Positions 10,194 through 20,302 of a DNA stretch of 64,000 bases are shown in pieces. The notes below the pieces were generated by a model, which ran no database searches, was not told the origin of the DNA, and saw nothing but the letters and a program-made list of their open reading frames with translations. Position 1 is the stretch's first letter; the number at the start of each line of letters is the position of its first letter. The DNA comes from Tupaia tana (Eukaryota > Chordata > Mammalia > Scandentia > Tupaiidae): assembly GCA_026018925.1 (NCBI GenBank), contig JAKSZU010000011.1, positions 12,101,485 through 12,165,484 on the forward strand, read 5' to 3'. Position numbers and translations under genes: made by a program.

Positions 10194-10420
10194 GTGTTTA
10201 GAACATTTTGTTCAATAGACATAACGTATTATCTTCATTTGTTAACTGTGTATTTGTTGAATAGGCAATATATTCTCAGGTTGAAAGTTATAAAAGAATA
10301 TACTGGAGTGAAAAGTTGGTCTCCTACCCACCCTGCCCTCTGCCTATCAGTTTCCTTCCCCAGAGGCAAACAGGTTACTGATTTCTTGTGGATACTTCTA
10401 GAAATAGTGCAGACATATAC
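10194..10420 (+). repeat. Probable L1 3' untranslated fragment
   Basis: TATACTGGAGTGAAAAGTTGG, TCAGTTTCCTTCCCCAGAGG, AAACAGGTTACTGATTTCTTG resemble the 3' UTR of old mammalian L1s. Subfamily not determined. Confidence 0.5.
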
Positions 10421-10421
10421 C

Positions 10422-10491
10422 AGAGGACTTGAGAAAGTTTGTGGAAAATATAATTAAAATATGAACTTATCTTGGTGCAAACAGTTTTGTT
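10422..10491. mobile_element. Mariner MITE, Hsmar2-like, truncated by a SINE
   Basis: GAGGACTTGAGAAAGTTTG, AATTAAAATATGAACTTATC, TTGGTGCAAACAGTTTTG follow the first half of the MITE family. It breaks off where the antisense SINE at 10492 starts, and the second half is not recovered. Confidence 0.65.
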
Positions 10492-10806
10492 TTTTAGAGA
10501 AATTTTTGCTATAGGCCGCATGTGCTCGCCGGAGAGACAGAAAGCAAGCAATCAGCCCTCCAGAGGGGTTGGCCATGCCACAATCCCTTCTCCTCCATTC
10601 TCCTGTCATTTTTTGGGCATGAGCTTACACATGCCTGGGTAAGTCTTAGGTTGCTGTATCCATGACTAAAGTCACAGTCTGCCTTGTGGGAGCCCCGTGC
10701 CTTAACGACTACACCACCTGCTGGCCCCAACATCATGTGTTTTCCAAACCCCCAGGTATAGGACTCGAACCACAGAATCAGCCCTGTGGAGTCTGGCTGG
10801 CCCAGG
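10492..10806 (-). mobile_element. Antisense SINE-A copy plus a SINE fragment
   Basis: A full copy spans about 10492-10729 (TTTAGAGAAATTTTTGCTATA to CACCTGCTGGCCCC). A second, head-side fragment at 10738-10806 carries the reversed B-box GGACTCGAACCACAG and the reversed head GTCTGGCTGGCCC. Confidence 0.75.
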
Positions 10807-10999
10807 GTAGAGCCTTTTCAATGAAAGGCCATTTGGGGGTAAATACCTCTGGATGCCATTCCTCATTGTGTGTTTTAGGACACCTGCTCCAGGATGCACC
10901 CCAGGGTGGAGCTGGGTGTGGTGGCACCTTTTCTCACTCTTGTGCTTTTCCAGTCAGGGGGCTGGCAGTGGAGCTGGAGCCCAGAATGCCTGGAGAGAT

Positions 11000-11222
11000 G
11001 TCCTAAGCCATCCCTGTCTGGTGGAGCTGTCTGTGATGATGGACGCGTGCTTTATTGTGCTGCCCAATCTGGTAGCCACTAACCTGTGGCTGGTGAGCCC
11101 TTGAGCTGTGACTGGTGTGACTAGAAAACTGGATCTGTAATTTTATTTCATTGTGATTAATTTATATTTGAGTAGCCATGTGGGCCTAGTGGCTAGCGTA
11201 TTGGACAGCAATCTAAGCTGTG
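11000..11222. repeat. Ancient DNA-transposon fossil (ends GCGTATTGGACAGC)
   Basis: CAATCTGGTAGCCACTAACC, TGTGGCTGGTGAGCCCTTGAG and CTAGTGGCTAGCGTATTGG match a common mammalian MER element whose end reads CTAGTGGCTACCATATTGG. I cannot give the family name with certainty. A second copy is at 14180-14575. Confidence 0.6.
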
Positions 11223-11254
11223 TACTTTTGGGACATGAATAAGACTCTGAGCAT

Positions 11255-11440
11255 CAGGGACCAGGCATGTTGTGTCAGCACTATAAACCCACAGGTCCTG
11301 GGATTGCATCCTGGGGCCTCCCTGAGCATGCTGGGTGCCCATGACCCTGGCCATCTGAGACTGGGGGGTGGATGTGGCATAAGGCCATGATGGGGGTTCC
11401 TCTCTCTCTTGGAAGAAATGAATAAATTTTTAAAAAAGAA
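11255..11440 (+). mobile_element. SINE-C copy
   Basis: GGGACCAGGCATGTTGTGTC head, degraded B-box GGGATTGCATCCTG, and the 3' end CTTGGAAGAAATGAATAAAT, which contains AATAAA. Confidence 0.7.
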
Positions 11441-11483
11441 GAACAAGGAGTGTCTAAATAGCAAAGTATATCTGGCCTAGTTT

Positions 11484-12022
11484 TTCTTTACTTTTTTCTT
11501 TCTAGGTGTTTGTTACAGGGCATGTATGCTCACTGGAGAGAGACAGAGAAAAGGAAAGTGAGAAATCACCCCTCAAGGGGATGGCCATGCTGCAGTCCCT
11601 TCTCCACTCTCCTCTCGGGATCTTGGGCACATATTCACGTGCTCCCAGTGTGATTTTTTTTTTCTTTTTTTTGGAGAGGTTTTTGCTATAGGGCGCGTGC
11701 GCTCGCCAGCCAGACAGAGAGACAGAGAGACAGAAAGCGAGAAATCACCCCCCAGGGGGGATGGTCACGCCGCAATCCCTTCTCCTCCATTCTCCTCTCG
11801 GGATCTTGGGCACGGACGCACACGCGCCCGGCGTGAGTTTAAGCCACCGGGTCCGGGACGTGAACCACGGTCGACTACGTGGGAGTCCAGCGACATAGCC
11901 ATTACGCTAACTGCTGGTCCCGCTCCCAGTGTGATTTTGAGCCATTAGGTCCAGGACTCAAACTGCGGTCGGCCACGTAGGAATCCAGTGCCTTAACTAC
12001 CATACCATCTGTTTGCTCCTGG
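11484..12022 (-). mobile_element. Antisense SINE-A copy split by a younger SINE
   Basis: Left part 11484-11657 (TTGTTACAGGGCATGTATGC...) and right part 11922-12022 (GAGCCATTAGGTCCAGGACTC...) make one copy once the insert at 11658-11921 is removed. The 17 bp sequence GCTCCCAGTGTGATTTT is present exactly at 11641-11657 and 11922-11938. Confidence 0.9.
11658..11921 (-). mobile_element. Young SINE-A copy nested in an older SINE-A
   Basis: Complete copy from T-tail to CTGCTGGTCCC with intact CpGs and the reversed B-box GGACGTGAACCACGG. It is bounded by an exact 17 bp target duplication, which makes it one of the youngest insertions in the window. Confidence 0.95.
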
Positions 12023-12305
12023 ATTAGGATTTCCTAAATCGAAAGATGGCAGCAGTTCCTTGGAGTACCCCAGCTCAGTGGCCTAATTTTGAAACTCATG
12101 CATTTCCCCTTTGGGGTTAGGCTGCTAGGCACACCGAGGAGAGTCCCCAAATCCACCTTGGAATATAGGCCTCATTTGAGGAATTCTGATACACAGATAT
12201 ATATTGGCCCAGGACACAGTAAACCAAACAAGCTAGCCTGTCTGAACGGAGCCGCTGGTGCTATTTGTCAGTACCTGAGTGACGTACAAATAGAGGAAGA
12301 AAAGG

Positions 12306-12772
12306 TGTATGAGTTTCCTGTTGCTGCTGTAACAGATGCCACAGGTGGCTTAGAACGACACGTTTGGCTTCAAACGACGTGTTTATTCACTCATAGTTTG
12401 ACAGGTCCAGAGTCTGAAATGAGTCTTAAAACTGAAGATGTCAATAGGGCTGGCTTCTTCTACAGTCTCCGAGGAGAATCTGTTCCTCTCTCTTTCCATC
12501 TTCTGAAGAAGGCTCCTCAGCTCTGGTTCCACACCGTCTTGCCCTTTTTTCCTGTTTCCATTGTCACGTCAGCTTCTTCTCCTTTTGACCGTCATGTCTT
12601 CCACTTAGAAGGATTCTTTTGGTTGCACTAGGGCCTACCTGAAAATCCAGGATAACTCCCCATCTAAAAATTCTTAACTTGGGACCAGCAGGAGGCATGA
12701 TGGTTAAGGCACTGGACTTTCCCACATGGCCAACCATGGTTCGCGTCCTGGACCTGGTGGCTTGCTTTCTCA

Positions 12773-12805
<33 letters not shown>

Positions 12806-13005
12806 GTGTGTGTCTCTCTCTGGTCAATTAAAAATGAATGAATGAATGAATGAATAAAGTTAAATAGATAAGTCTAAAAAAAAATCCTTAACTTAGCTAC
12901 ACCTCACACCAAGTCCCTTTTGCCATGAAAGGTGGCATTTTCAGGTTCTAGTAATTAAGGTGTGAATATGTTTGGGGGCCCATTTTCAGCCACCCATGGA
13001 GAGTC
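12306..13005 (-). mobile_element. MLT1A-like LTR, antisense, split by a SINE
   Basis: GAGTTTCCTGTTGCTGCTG, GATGCCACAGGTGGCTTAGA and GTTTATTCACTCATAGTTTG at the left, and TGAATATGTTTGGGGGCCCA at the right, follow a reversed MLT1A-type LTR. The part from 12681 to 12879 is a SINE-B insertion. Confidence 0.85.
12681..12879 (+). mobile_element. SINE-B copy nested in an MLT1 LTR
   Basis: GGGACCAGCAGGAGGCATG head, B-box-like GGTTCGCGTCC, (CT)n and the tail GGTCAATTAAAAATGAATG. Flanking duplication AAAAATTCTTAACTT (12666-12680) and AAAAATCCTTAACTT (12880-12894). Confidence 0.9.
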
Positions 13006-13136
13006 TCTTTCCATCCTGGAAGAAGAGCAAGAGTGTGTGAGAGACGGTCATTGACCAGTGGTGACTTCCTAGCCACTACGAGTTGTGGAAATGGGCAGAA
13101 CCTGGGCCCCTCCTGTGGAAGTGCTGACGTAAAGTG

Positions 13137-13300
13137 GTGGGTCTCAAATTCTGTGGGTGGCAGAATCACCCTGTGAACGGGGAACTAGCTCAAAGGCCCA
13201 GAGTGTGTCCTGCTCTGATGAGCCCGGATCTATGTGTTCTTTATTATCAGTTCTCCAGGTGATTCTGACCCTCAGCAGAGTCTGAGAACGATGACTGCCC
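13137..13300 (-). repeat. hAT-Charlie fossil, MER5-like
   Basis: GTGGGTCTCAAATTCTGTG...GGCAGAATCACC at one end and TCCAGGTGATTCTGACCC...TCTGAGAACGATGACTG at the other match MER5-type ends. Confidence 0.65.
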
Positions 13301-13734
13301 GGAAGCTCTGTGTAGCTGTGTGTGAGAGGTGGGGCTTCTTGTCCCTGGCGAGTGAGTGCCAAAGCCTGGCTACAGACGGGCGGTGCTGGAGAAGACCAGC
13401 TCTGCAGAGGAGCTGCCACCTGAGCCACACCTGGAGGAAGAGAAGGTGTGGCTTCCCCAGACACAGGCCAGGGCGGTGCTCCCAGGAGAGGGAGAGGTCT
13501 TCCCAGCAGCACCAAGGTAGGAATCGTCGGGTCTTATGTGGGGACATGGAGGCCCTTTGGGATCAGCAGGAATAGGGGCGGGAACTGGTCTAAGAAGGAT
13601 ATTGAGCGTCGTAACCTGCTCATGTTTGCAGGGGTGGCAGCTGGATGAAAGCCTGAACTGGGTGGTGGCAGGGGACCTGGGGCAAAGGCGATGACTGTGA
13701 GAGAGTCCAGAGATTCTTCTTGTGAACGTGAGAC
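13301..13734. other. Low-copy DNA, no gene seen
   Basis: About 430 bp unassigned. A frame of 210 codons on the minus strand (13620-14252) runs from here into the L2 and has no recognisable domain. Confidence 0.5.
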
Positions 13735-14179
13735 GGGTCTAACAGTCTGTGAGTCCTTACTGAGCAGCGTGCCAGGCAGTCTACTCTGCAGACACGGGAT
13801 GGGGAACTGGAATGCAGGGGCAAGTGAGAGGCACAAGATCCCTGGTCTTGTAAACATACTTGGGGTGTACATGGCACAGTTAGGGAGCAGCAGACAAACA
13901 CCATTAAGCAACAATAGCATGAGCTAGTGGCATATGCTCTGGAGAGGGACCCAGGCACGCGTGCGTGGGAGTACCTGGGTGGTGTCTTTAGATCGAAGCT
14001 CAGGGAGGGCCTCTTGGAGGAGGTGCATTTAAGCCAATATCTGGATGATGAGAAGGAGCTGGCCGCGGGAAGAGGTGAGAGAATAGTACTCCAGGCAGAG
14101 GTGATGGCAAGTGTCAAGGTGGAAGGCAGGATCAGATTTTCCTCATCTAAGGAACAGCTGGAACAGTGCTGGCTGGGAC

Positions 14180-14328
14180 TTTTTGCAATCTGGGAATGTT
14201 CTACTTCTGCACTCTCCAACCTGGTAGCCACCAGCCAGGCATACATAACCACTGTGCCTAGTAAATGGAGGTACTGAACTCTGTGTTTAAGTCAGTGTTT
14301 TTAACGTTTGTCTCTTGCATGAGAGAAA

Positions 14329-14369
<41 letters not shown>

Positions 14370-14575
14370 GCCCTCCCAATGGCATCTTTACTCTGTGATT
14401 CAGCCCTGGTATCCACCAACAGAGACCACAGGCTTGTATTCAGGGAGGACTCAGGACACAAACCCAGTACGTTTCCAATGTGGGTCCGGTTGTGTTACCA
14501 CTGCACTACTGTTTGTCTCCATATGAGTCTGAATTAATTTTAACCTCTGGTAGTTGCACTGGATGGCACAGAGTG
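14180..14575. repeat. Second copy of the TTGGACAGC-type DNA fossil, SINE-interrupted
   Basis: TGCACTCTCCAACCTGGTAG, CCACCAGCCAGGCATACATAA, GTACTGAACTCTGTGTTTAA then, past a SINE, GAATTAATTTTAACCTCTGG and GTTGCACTGGATGGCACAG follow the same family as 11000-11222. Confidence 0.6.
14296..14522 (-). mobile_element. Antisense SINE-C-like copy with (CA)n
   Basis: CTTGCATGAGAGAAAGACAC followed by (CA)n at about 14330-14366, then CAGGGAGGACTCAGGACAC and the reversed head region CACTGCACTACTGTTTGTC. The (CA)n replaces the usual (GA)n of this family. Confidence 0.65.
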
Positions 14576-14945
14576 AGGTCACGGTGCCTGGGGGTCAGGG
14601 TAGGGGGAGTATAAAACAGCCTAAGATGAGGGAGCTCGAGTCAGACTTTACGAATTAGGGTAAATACTTCGGAGTTTTTTTTCACCCCTAAGAGTAGTGC
14701 AAAGTCTAGATGACTTCAGTTAGGAGGCTGGTGTTGTCAGCTGAATGTGTTTATAAGCTCACCTGGCTGCTACGCCGAGAGTGAATTGTAAGGGATGAGA
14801 AGGGAATAAATAAGGGGGCCAGGTCGTGGGTAGGAGGTGAGAGGGTTTGGATGTGGAAAGTGGGAGGACTTCATGATTGATTCTAGGCTCAGCAACAGGA
14901 TGGAGAGTTATGCCCTTTATTAAAATTGGGGGGAGAGTGGGGTGG

Positions 14946-15225
14946 CCCATAGCCTAGTCAGATTGCACAGGACTGGTTTGAATCTCAGCCTGGCAGCTTG
15001 AAAACCATTCCAGGACGGTGTGCCTACATGCCCCAGATCCGGACAGGGCGGAGAAGTGGAGGAAAGATTACAGCATGACCATGCCCTGCTGGGGGTGCCT
15101 TGTCCCCCTCTCTCTCTCTCTGTCTACCTGTATCTCTGGTGAGTGTCAGCATCCTCTTCCAATTAAAAAAAAAAAAAAGAAAGAAAGAAACAATAAATAA
15201 ATAAATAAATAAATGGGGTATAGAG
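14946..15225 (+). mobile_element. Old SINE-A copy
   Basis: CCCATAGCCTAGTCAGATTGC head, B-box-like GTTTGAATCTCAGCC, CCCCAGATCC body, (CT)n, then a poly-A tail with (GAAA)n and (AATA)n at 15165-15213. Inserted in the antisense L2. Confidence 0.7.
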
Positions 15226-16149
15226 AGCAGATTGACATTGTTTTCGGAAGTAAGGAAAATGAGTTCTTTGCTGGGTTTGTTAGATTTCTCCTGAGCATTG
15301 GGGAAGAGATGCCAAGTGGCTAGTGGCTATGGGTCTGGAGAGCTGGGCATGCTCAGGGCTAGTGATGGGGACTCAGGGTTATCTGGAATAGTAGCTGTAT
15401 GAAGCTATGGGACAAGGTAAGGGCACTAAAGAGCATGAGTAGATGGAAAAGGAGGGGTAGGGTAGGAGAGAGCCGTGGGCTACTAGAATGGTCAAGACCG
15501 AGCATCGGAGATGCCGAGAGGAGACTTCTTGAGATGCCATGGAAGCCAAGAGACGTTCAAAAGGAGGGTATGCTGCGTGCTGCCGGCTGGCCAGGGACTG
15601 TAGAAGAGACAGGTGCCTTGGGTTTGGTGACGGCATGGAAGTCATGGGTGATAACGTGGAGAGTAGGCTCAGTAGAGTGTGTAGGGGACAAATAGAGTTA
15701 AGAAGGTAGAAACCATGACTATTTTCTTCCTGAATATTTTTTTTTCTGTTAAGAGAAATAAGACTGGAGGACAAAGGTCAATTCCTTTTTTTTTTTTTTC
15801 TAAATTTATAGGTAGATGTTATCTGCTGACAGGTAGAAAGCAGGTGGGCTGCCTTTGGTAGAAGAGGGCACTTTAGTCCCGGTAAGGACAGGCCAGGGTG
15901 AGAGTGTGGGCACTGATGTGGGCAGGGTGGAATTGGGTGGTGGGCTGATGAGCGATGACTAGCGTATTGTCCCCGTCTTTCTAAGGAAAGTGTGAGGCAA
16001 GGTCATCATCTGAGAAATGGAATAATTATTTGGAATATGGAAAGCAAACCCACGGGTAATGACAGTAGGGCTGCTGGGTGCTTTGAACTATGCTTCTCAG
16101 ACGTGAATGTGCAATACTCATCCGGGGATTTGTGAAAATGTACATTCTG

Positions 16150-16390
16150 TCTTTCTTTGCTTTCTTCTTTTTTAAAGTTAGTTTATGTATTTATTTATAG
16201 ACAGAGACATGGATCCTGACAAGGTCTTGTCATGCTGTGGTCTCCCTTTTCTCCCCTAGTTTTCCGGCCATCCAAGATGATGGGCATGCCACAGACACAC
16301 CAGGTGCGTTTAGGTTGCCCTGGGAACTGACACCGGGACCTTCCTATTTGGCTCCAGTATTGCATAGCACTGCCCTAGCACCACAGCCAG
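16150..16390 (-). mobile_element. Antisense SINE-C-like copy
   Basis: TTTATGTATTTATTTATAGAC tail side (complement of AATAAATA), GATCCTGACAAGGTCTTGTC body, reversed head CTAGCACCACAGCCAGCCC. Confidence 0.65.
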
Positions 16391-16425
16391 CCCACATCCT
16401 GCATTTGTTAAAAACTCCCAGATGA

Positions 16426-16720
16426 GGGACCAGCAGGTAGCGTAATGGCTATGTCGCTGGACTCCCACGTAGTCGACCGCAGTTCACGTCCTGCACCCGG
16501 TGGCTTAAACTCATGCTGGGTGCGTGTGCGTGCGTGCCCAAGATCCTGAGAGGAGAATGGAGGAGAAGGGATTGCGGTGTGGCCACCCCCCTTGAGGGGT
16601 GATTTCTCGCTTTCTGTCTCTCTGTCTCTCTCTGTCTCTCTCTGTCTCTCTCTGTCTGTCTGGCGAGCACACGTGCCCTATAGCAAAAAACCTCTCCAAA
16701 AAAGAAAAAAAAAAAAAAAA
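16426..16720 (+). mobile_element. Young SINE-A copy
   Basis: GGGACCAGCAGGTAGCGTAATGG head, B-box GCAGTTCACGTCC, complete body, CCCTATAGCAAAAAACCTC and A-tail. CTC(C/T)CAG(A/G)TGA flanks both sides and restores the MER5A sequence. Confidence 0.9.
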
Positions 16721-16902
16721 ACCACCTCTCAGGTGATGGTGATGCAGCTGGTCCTTCGATCCCACAATGAGTAATGAAATTCCACAGCACCTCTTCACGG
16801 GAACCGTAGGGAGATACACAGTTTCCTAGTCCGGGATATGTCTAATTACTTGCCCGTTGAACTTATATTTAGGGCAGGCTAGCAAGAGTTGAGTGTCTGT
16901 TG

Positions 16903-17112
16903 GAGATCTATTTAAAGCACCTCTTCTTAGTGTTAGAGTTATTTGGGAAACTTAAAAAAATATAACAACAACAGCAACAACAAAAACCACTAGAGCCTGG
17001 ATATGTTGATTTTGATTGTGATTCTGAATGAATGTTATGGGGTAAGTCCCAGATACTTTACATTTTGAAAGCTGTGCTGGTAATTCTGATGTTCATCCAG
17101 GCTTGAGAAACA
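16903..17112. repeat. hAT-Charlie (MER5-like) fossil
   Basis: TTAGTGTTAGAGTTATTTGG...GAAACTTAAAAA and the end GGTAATTCTGATGTTCATCC...GCTTGAGAAACACTGAC match MER5-type termini. Confidence 0.55.
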
Positions 17113-17373
17113 CTGACTTAAAATACCAGGTCAGAGGGATGGAGGGAGATCTTGTCTACCCTTAGGATGTATGAGCCCTTATTTATATAAACAATTTGAG
17201 TCACTCTGACCCAGTATGCCAAGGCCATCCTTACTGCTCAATCTTACATAGTCACACCAAAAAAATACCACAGGTAGCTAGTGGGGGCAATCTGGTCACC
17301 CAGCTGCCCTTCTGGAATCTTCATAAATCCTGGGGTGACCTCACAGAAACGTAGTCCTTAAGGACATCTGGTT

Positions 17374-17815
17374 GGGGCCAGCAGATGGGGTATTAGTTAC
17401 ATCTCTGGACTTCCACATGACCAACTGCAATTTGAATCCTGAACCCGGTGGCTTGAAAATCACACCAGGCTTGTGTGTGTTTGTGCCCACGATCCTGAAG
17501 AGGATGGCCAGCAGGGGGCATGGTGGTTTAAGCACTGGACATTCCCTCATGGCCAACCACAGTTCGAGTCCCGGACCTGGTGGGCTTGATTTCTTATTTT
17601 CCTTCTCTCCTTGTGTCTTTTTCTGGTCAAATTAAGATAAATAAATGAATAAATAAAATAAAATAAATAATGCATAAAAAAGAATCCTAAAGAGCAGACT
17701 GGAGGAGAAGGGATTGTGAGGCAGCCATCCCCCAGGGGGGTGATTTCTCACTTTCCCTCCTACTGTCTATCCCCAACATGTGCCCCAGAAAGCACATATA
17801 CTATAAGATAAAAAC
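17374..17815 (+). mobile_element. SINE-A copy split by a SINE-B
   Basis: The first part (17374-17504, GGGGCCAGCAGATGGGGTATT...) ends at GATCCTGAAGAG. The remainder resumes after AATCCTAAAGAG near 17683 (GAGAAGGGATTGTGAGGC...). The insert is a SINE-B at 17505-17680. Confidence 0.85.
17505..17680 (+). mobile_element. SINE-B copy nested in SINE-A, CTCF-like head
   Basis: TGGCCAGCAGGGGGCATGG head, B-box GTTCGAGTCCCGG, tail GGTCAAATTAAGATAAATAA. Duplicated target ATCCT(G/A)AAGAG. The head at 17505-17520 is the closest match in the window to the CTCF consensus (TGGCCACCAGGGGGCGCTA). Confidence 0.85.
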
Positions 17816-18354
17816 CTCAGGGGGGAAAAAAACAAAGGACAACTGGTCTACCTTATACATGGGGGTTCAAGAGGGGAGAGGGACATTCAGGCATCAGGAG
17901 GAGGTTGCTTAGATTGCTCTGTCATGCTTCTTCTCCCAGGCCCCTTAGAAAATTTCAAGGGATGCAGTCAAAGTGTGGGAGCCCCTGGAACTTTACGTTG
18001 AAAGTTGAAAGGAGGTTGAAAAACCGAGAGTCCACTTACAAGATAGATCCCATCATCTAGTTGCCCACACACATGAAAGGAATAGTGATAGAAGTTTCTG
18101 GGAGGGAGTGTCTTGAGGAGTCATGATGACTGCAACAAGGAGGATTTGTAGTAAAGTCTGATGGGTCCCCGGTTTGAAGTACATCAGTCCAAGCCAAACC
18201 AGCTGAGCAACAACAGTTGTGGGGTAAAGGGATATATTGGTCCTCACAGGAGAAAGGCCCACAGGCACTCGGCTGTAGTCACTGCCCTTTCTGCAGATGT
18301 TAGGTGGCTCTAAGGTGGCCCCCAGGGATCTCTGCCTCCTGGTGTGGTCCACTG
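17816..18354. other. Unassigned, possibly 5' part of the LTR that follows
   Basis: About 540 bp that I cannot match on its own. The next 400 bp are MLT1-like, so part may belong to that LTR. No coding signal. Confidence 0.4.
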
Positions 18355-18984
18355 CCCTGGAGCGCAGACAGACTGAGTGAATTGTTTGTAACTCCAGAAG
18401 TGATGGGATGTCATTCCTGAGACTGGGTTAGGAAAAGATTGTGGCTTCCTCCTTGCTTCCTCTTTCTTGCCCTCTTGCAGACTGGCTCTGAGGGAAGTTC
18501 GCCATCGTAGGCAAGGAACTGATGCCTTGATAGCCAGCAAGAACCCAAGGGCTGCTCACAGCTGTGCGAACGAGCGTTGGAAGCAGATTCTCTTCCAGTT
18601 GAGCCTTGAGATGACTTCAGCACTGGCTGACATCTCGACTGCAGTCTTGGGAGAGACCCTGGGTCAGGCTCAGGGTCTGGGAAAGCTGTGTCCAGATTCC
18701 TGGTCCCCAGAAACTAAGTTCATAAATGATTGTTGTTAAATTTATTTTCTTTCTTTTATGAGAGAGAAAGAGACAGAGACACTTTGACAGGGTCTTTTCG
18801 TGCCGAGATCACCTTCCAGTACTCTAGTTTCTCGGGATCTTGGATGCACAGGCCTGGAATGTTTCAGTTGAATTGGGATCCAAACCCACTGTCAGTGGTG
18901 TTGCCTCCAGCACTGCAGATCAGTATGCTACTTCCTGTGTCAATTGTTGTTGCTGTCACTTTAATTGCCAGAGGGTGCATGTAC

Positions 18985-19027
<43 letters not shown>

Positions 19028-19255
19028 GGAGAGAGAGCGCATTTCATTGTGTATGGCAATACTGCAATTCCTTCCCTCCATTCTCTTTCTCATCAGGATT
19101 TTGGGCATCCATGCACGTGCACTTGACATGTTTCTTAAGCTGCCTCTATGGTCAGTCGTGTGCATCTGGCTCCCAGAGCACGGTGCTTAATCACCTTACC
19201 ACAGGGCCAGCCTCAACTGTTGTTTTAAGCCATTAAGGTTTGTAGAAGAGGCAAA
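18355..19255 (+). mobile_element. MLT1-type LTR split by two SINEs
   Basis: AAGATTGTGGCTTCCTCC, CTGGCTCTGAGGGAAGTTCGC, TGGAAGCAGATTCTCTTCC, CTGACATCTCGACTGCAGTC, GAGAGACCCTGGGTCAGG and, past the SINEs, TGTTGTTTTAAGCCATTAAGG follow an MLT1-class LTR. The gap 18738-19212 holds two antisense SINEs. Confidence 0.75.
18738..19212 (-). mobile_element. Two antisense SINEs (C-type then A-type)
   Basis: Copy 1 (about 18738-18938) has TTTATTTTCTTTC...GACAGGGTCTT and a reversed head GCAGATCAGTATGCTACTTCC. Copy 2 (about 18945-19212) has GCCAGAGGGTGCATGTACTC, (GA)n at 18990-19025 and the reversed head CACCTTACCACAGGGCCAGC. TCAA(T/C)TGTTGTT flanks copy 2. Confidence 0.75.
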
Positions 19256-20041
19256 GTTACAGTCATCGGAAGTCTCTGTCTCTTGGAAAGCCTCCACTGT
19301 GTTCACTGTATTGACTTCATTTTATAGCTTAGCAACCTGCTCAGAAAAATTCTAAAAACTCTCAGTAATTTAAAAAAAATTAAAAAATGAAAATGGGAAT
19401 CACTGGTTAGCTTTCAAATGGAGCCAGGGATGGCGCTGTAGGGAGATAGAATCAGCCTCCTCATGAGGACTTGGGCTGAGAAACGAGCAAGGATGGTTTA
19501 CAAAGGGAAGTCAAAAGCAGCCGATACTAGAGGGAGAAGATGGGTGCCTACTGAGAATGGTAGCTGATGAGACATGAAGTGTCGGTCCTCGATGTTTGCC
19601 TGGATAGGATTCAAGAGGTCTAGTCTAAGGCAGGGAGGGAAGCCGAAAGGTTAGTGTCACAGCAGTAGAAGGGAAAATCTCAAAGTATGAAGGCAAAACT
19701 TGCGAGACCTGTAGGAAAGAGGGCTGAGAAGAGGCCTATGGGAAGTGGTGTCCTGTGTTTAAGAGCAAGTGAGACACATGTGCCCATATCCACGCAGAGA
19801 CAGCAAGAAGGGAAGGAGGCTGAGGAAGCCAAGACAGGCGGACATAGACCATTGTGTCGGGTGTCTGGCAACGAGCTTTAGATCATTTATGCTAAATAGG
19901 TGACAAGCTTGCAGGTTGGACTAGAAATGTGATTAAATCAGCCACAAAAAGCCCAGGAGGTGAGGAGCCATATAGATCATTCATTTCAATTATCTATTAA
20001 ACCCCAATAACCAGACCAAGCCATCTCTCTCTCTCTCTCTC
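19256..20041. other. Low-copy DNA, no gene seen
   Basis: About 790 bp, purine-rich between 19480 and 19860, possibly very old L2, but I cannot align it by eye. No coding signal. A (CT)n run leads into the next SINE. Confidence 0.45.
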
Positions 20042-20302
20042 TCTTTTGTTTTTAAGTTTTTTTTTTTTTTTTCCATAGATTGTGTGCAGTTGCCAGAGAG
20101 AGACTGAGAGGGAAAGTGAGAAATCACTCCTTCCTCCCAGGGAGGACGACCATGCCCCAATCTCCTCTTCTCCATTCTCCTCTCAGGATTTTGGGAACTC
20201 ACACACACATGCCCAATGTGATCTTCACGCCACTGGGTCCAGGACTTGAGCCATGGTCAGCCATATGGGAGTCTTTAACTGCCATGCCACCTGCTGATTC
20301 CC
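20042..20302 (-). mobile_element. SINE-A copy, antisense
   Basis: T-run, TTGCCAGAGAGAGACTGAG, GGATTTTGGGAACTCACAC, reversed B-box GGACTTGAGCCATGG, reversed head GCCACCTGCTGATTCCC. Confidence 0.8.

Larger units (their letters stand above)
13735..16060 (-). repeat. L2 antisense tract with insertions
   Basis: Reversed L2 text can be followed in order: TTACTGAGCAGCGTGCCAGGC; AGGGCCTCTTGGAGGAGGTG; GATGATGAGAAGGAGC; CTCCAGGCAGAGGTGATGGC; then after an insertion AATACTTCGGAGTTTTTTTT; then after a SINE GACGTTCAAAAGGAGGGTATGC and GAAGTCATGGGTGATAACG. Insertions are a DNA fossil with a SINE (14180-14575) and a SINE (14946-15225). Confidence 0.7.
16082..16780 (+). repeat. MER5A-like hAT fossil in three pieces
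   Basis: ATCCGGGGATTTGTGAAAATG (to about 16145), GCATTTGTTAAAAACTCCCAG (about 16400-16425) and CTCTCAGGTGATGGTGATGC (from about 16726) are consecutive MER5A segments (GGGCTTTGTGAAAATGCAG, GCATTTCTAACAAGCTCCC, CCAGGTGATGCTGATGC). The two gaps are SINE insertions. Confidence 0.65.

Noticed and set aside
13620..14252. 210-codon minus-strand frame
   Set aside because: Runs across antisense L2 and an old DNA fossil. The L2 here lies outside its protein-coding part and the frame shows no reverse transcriptase motif.
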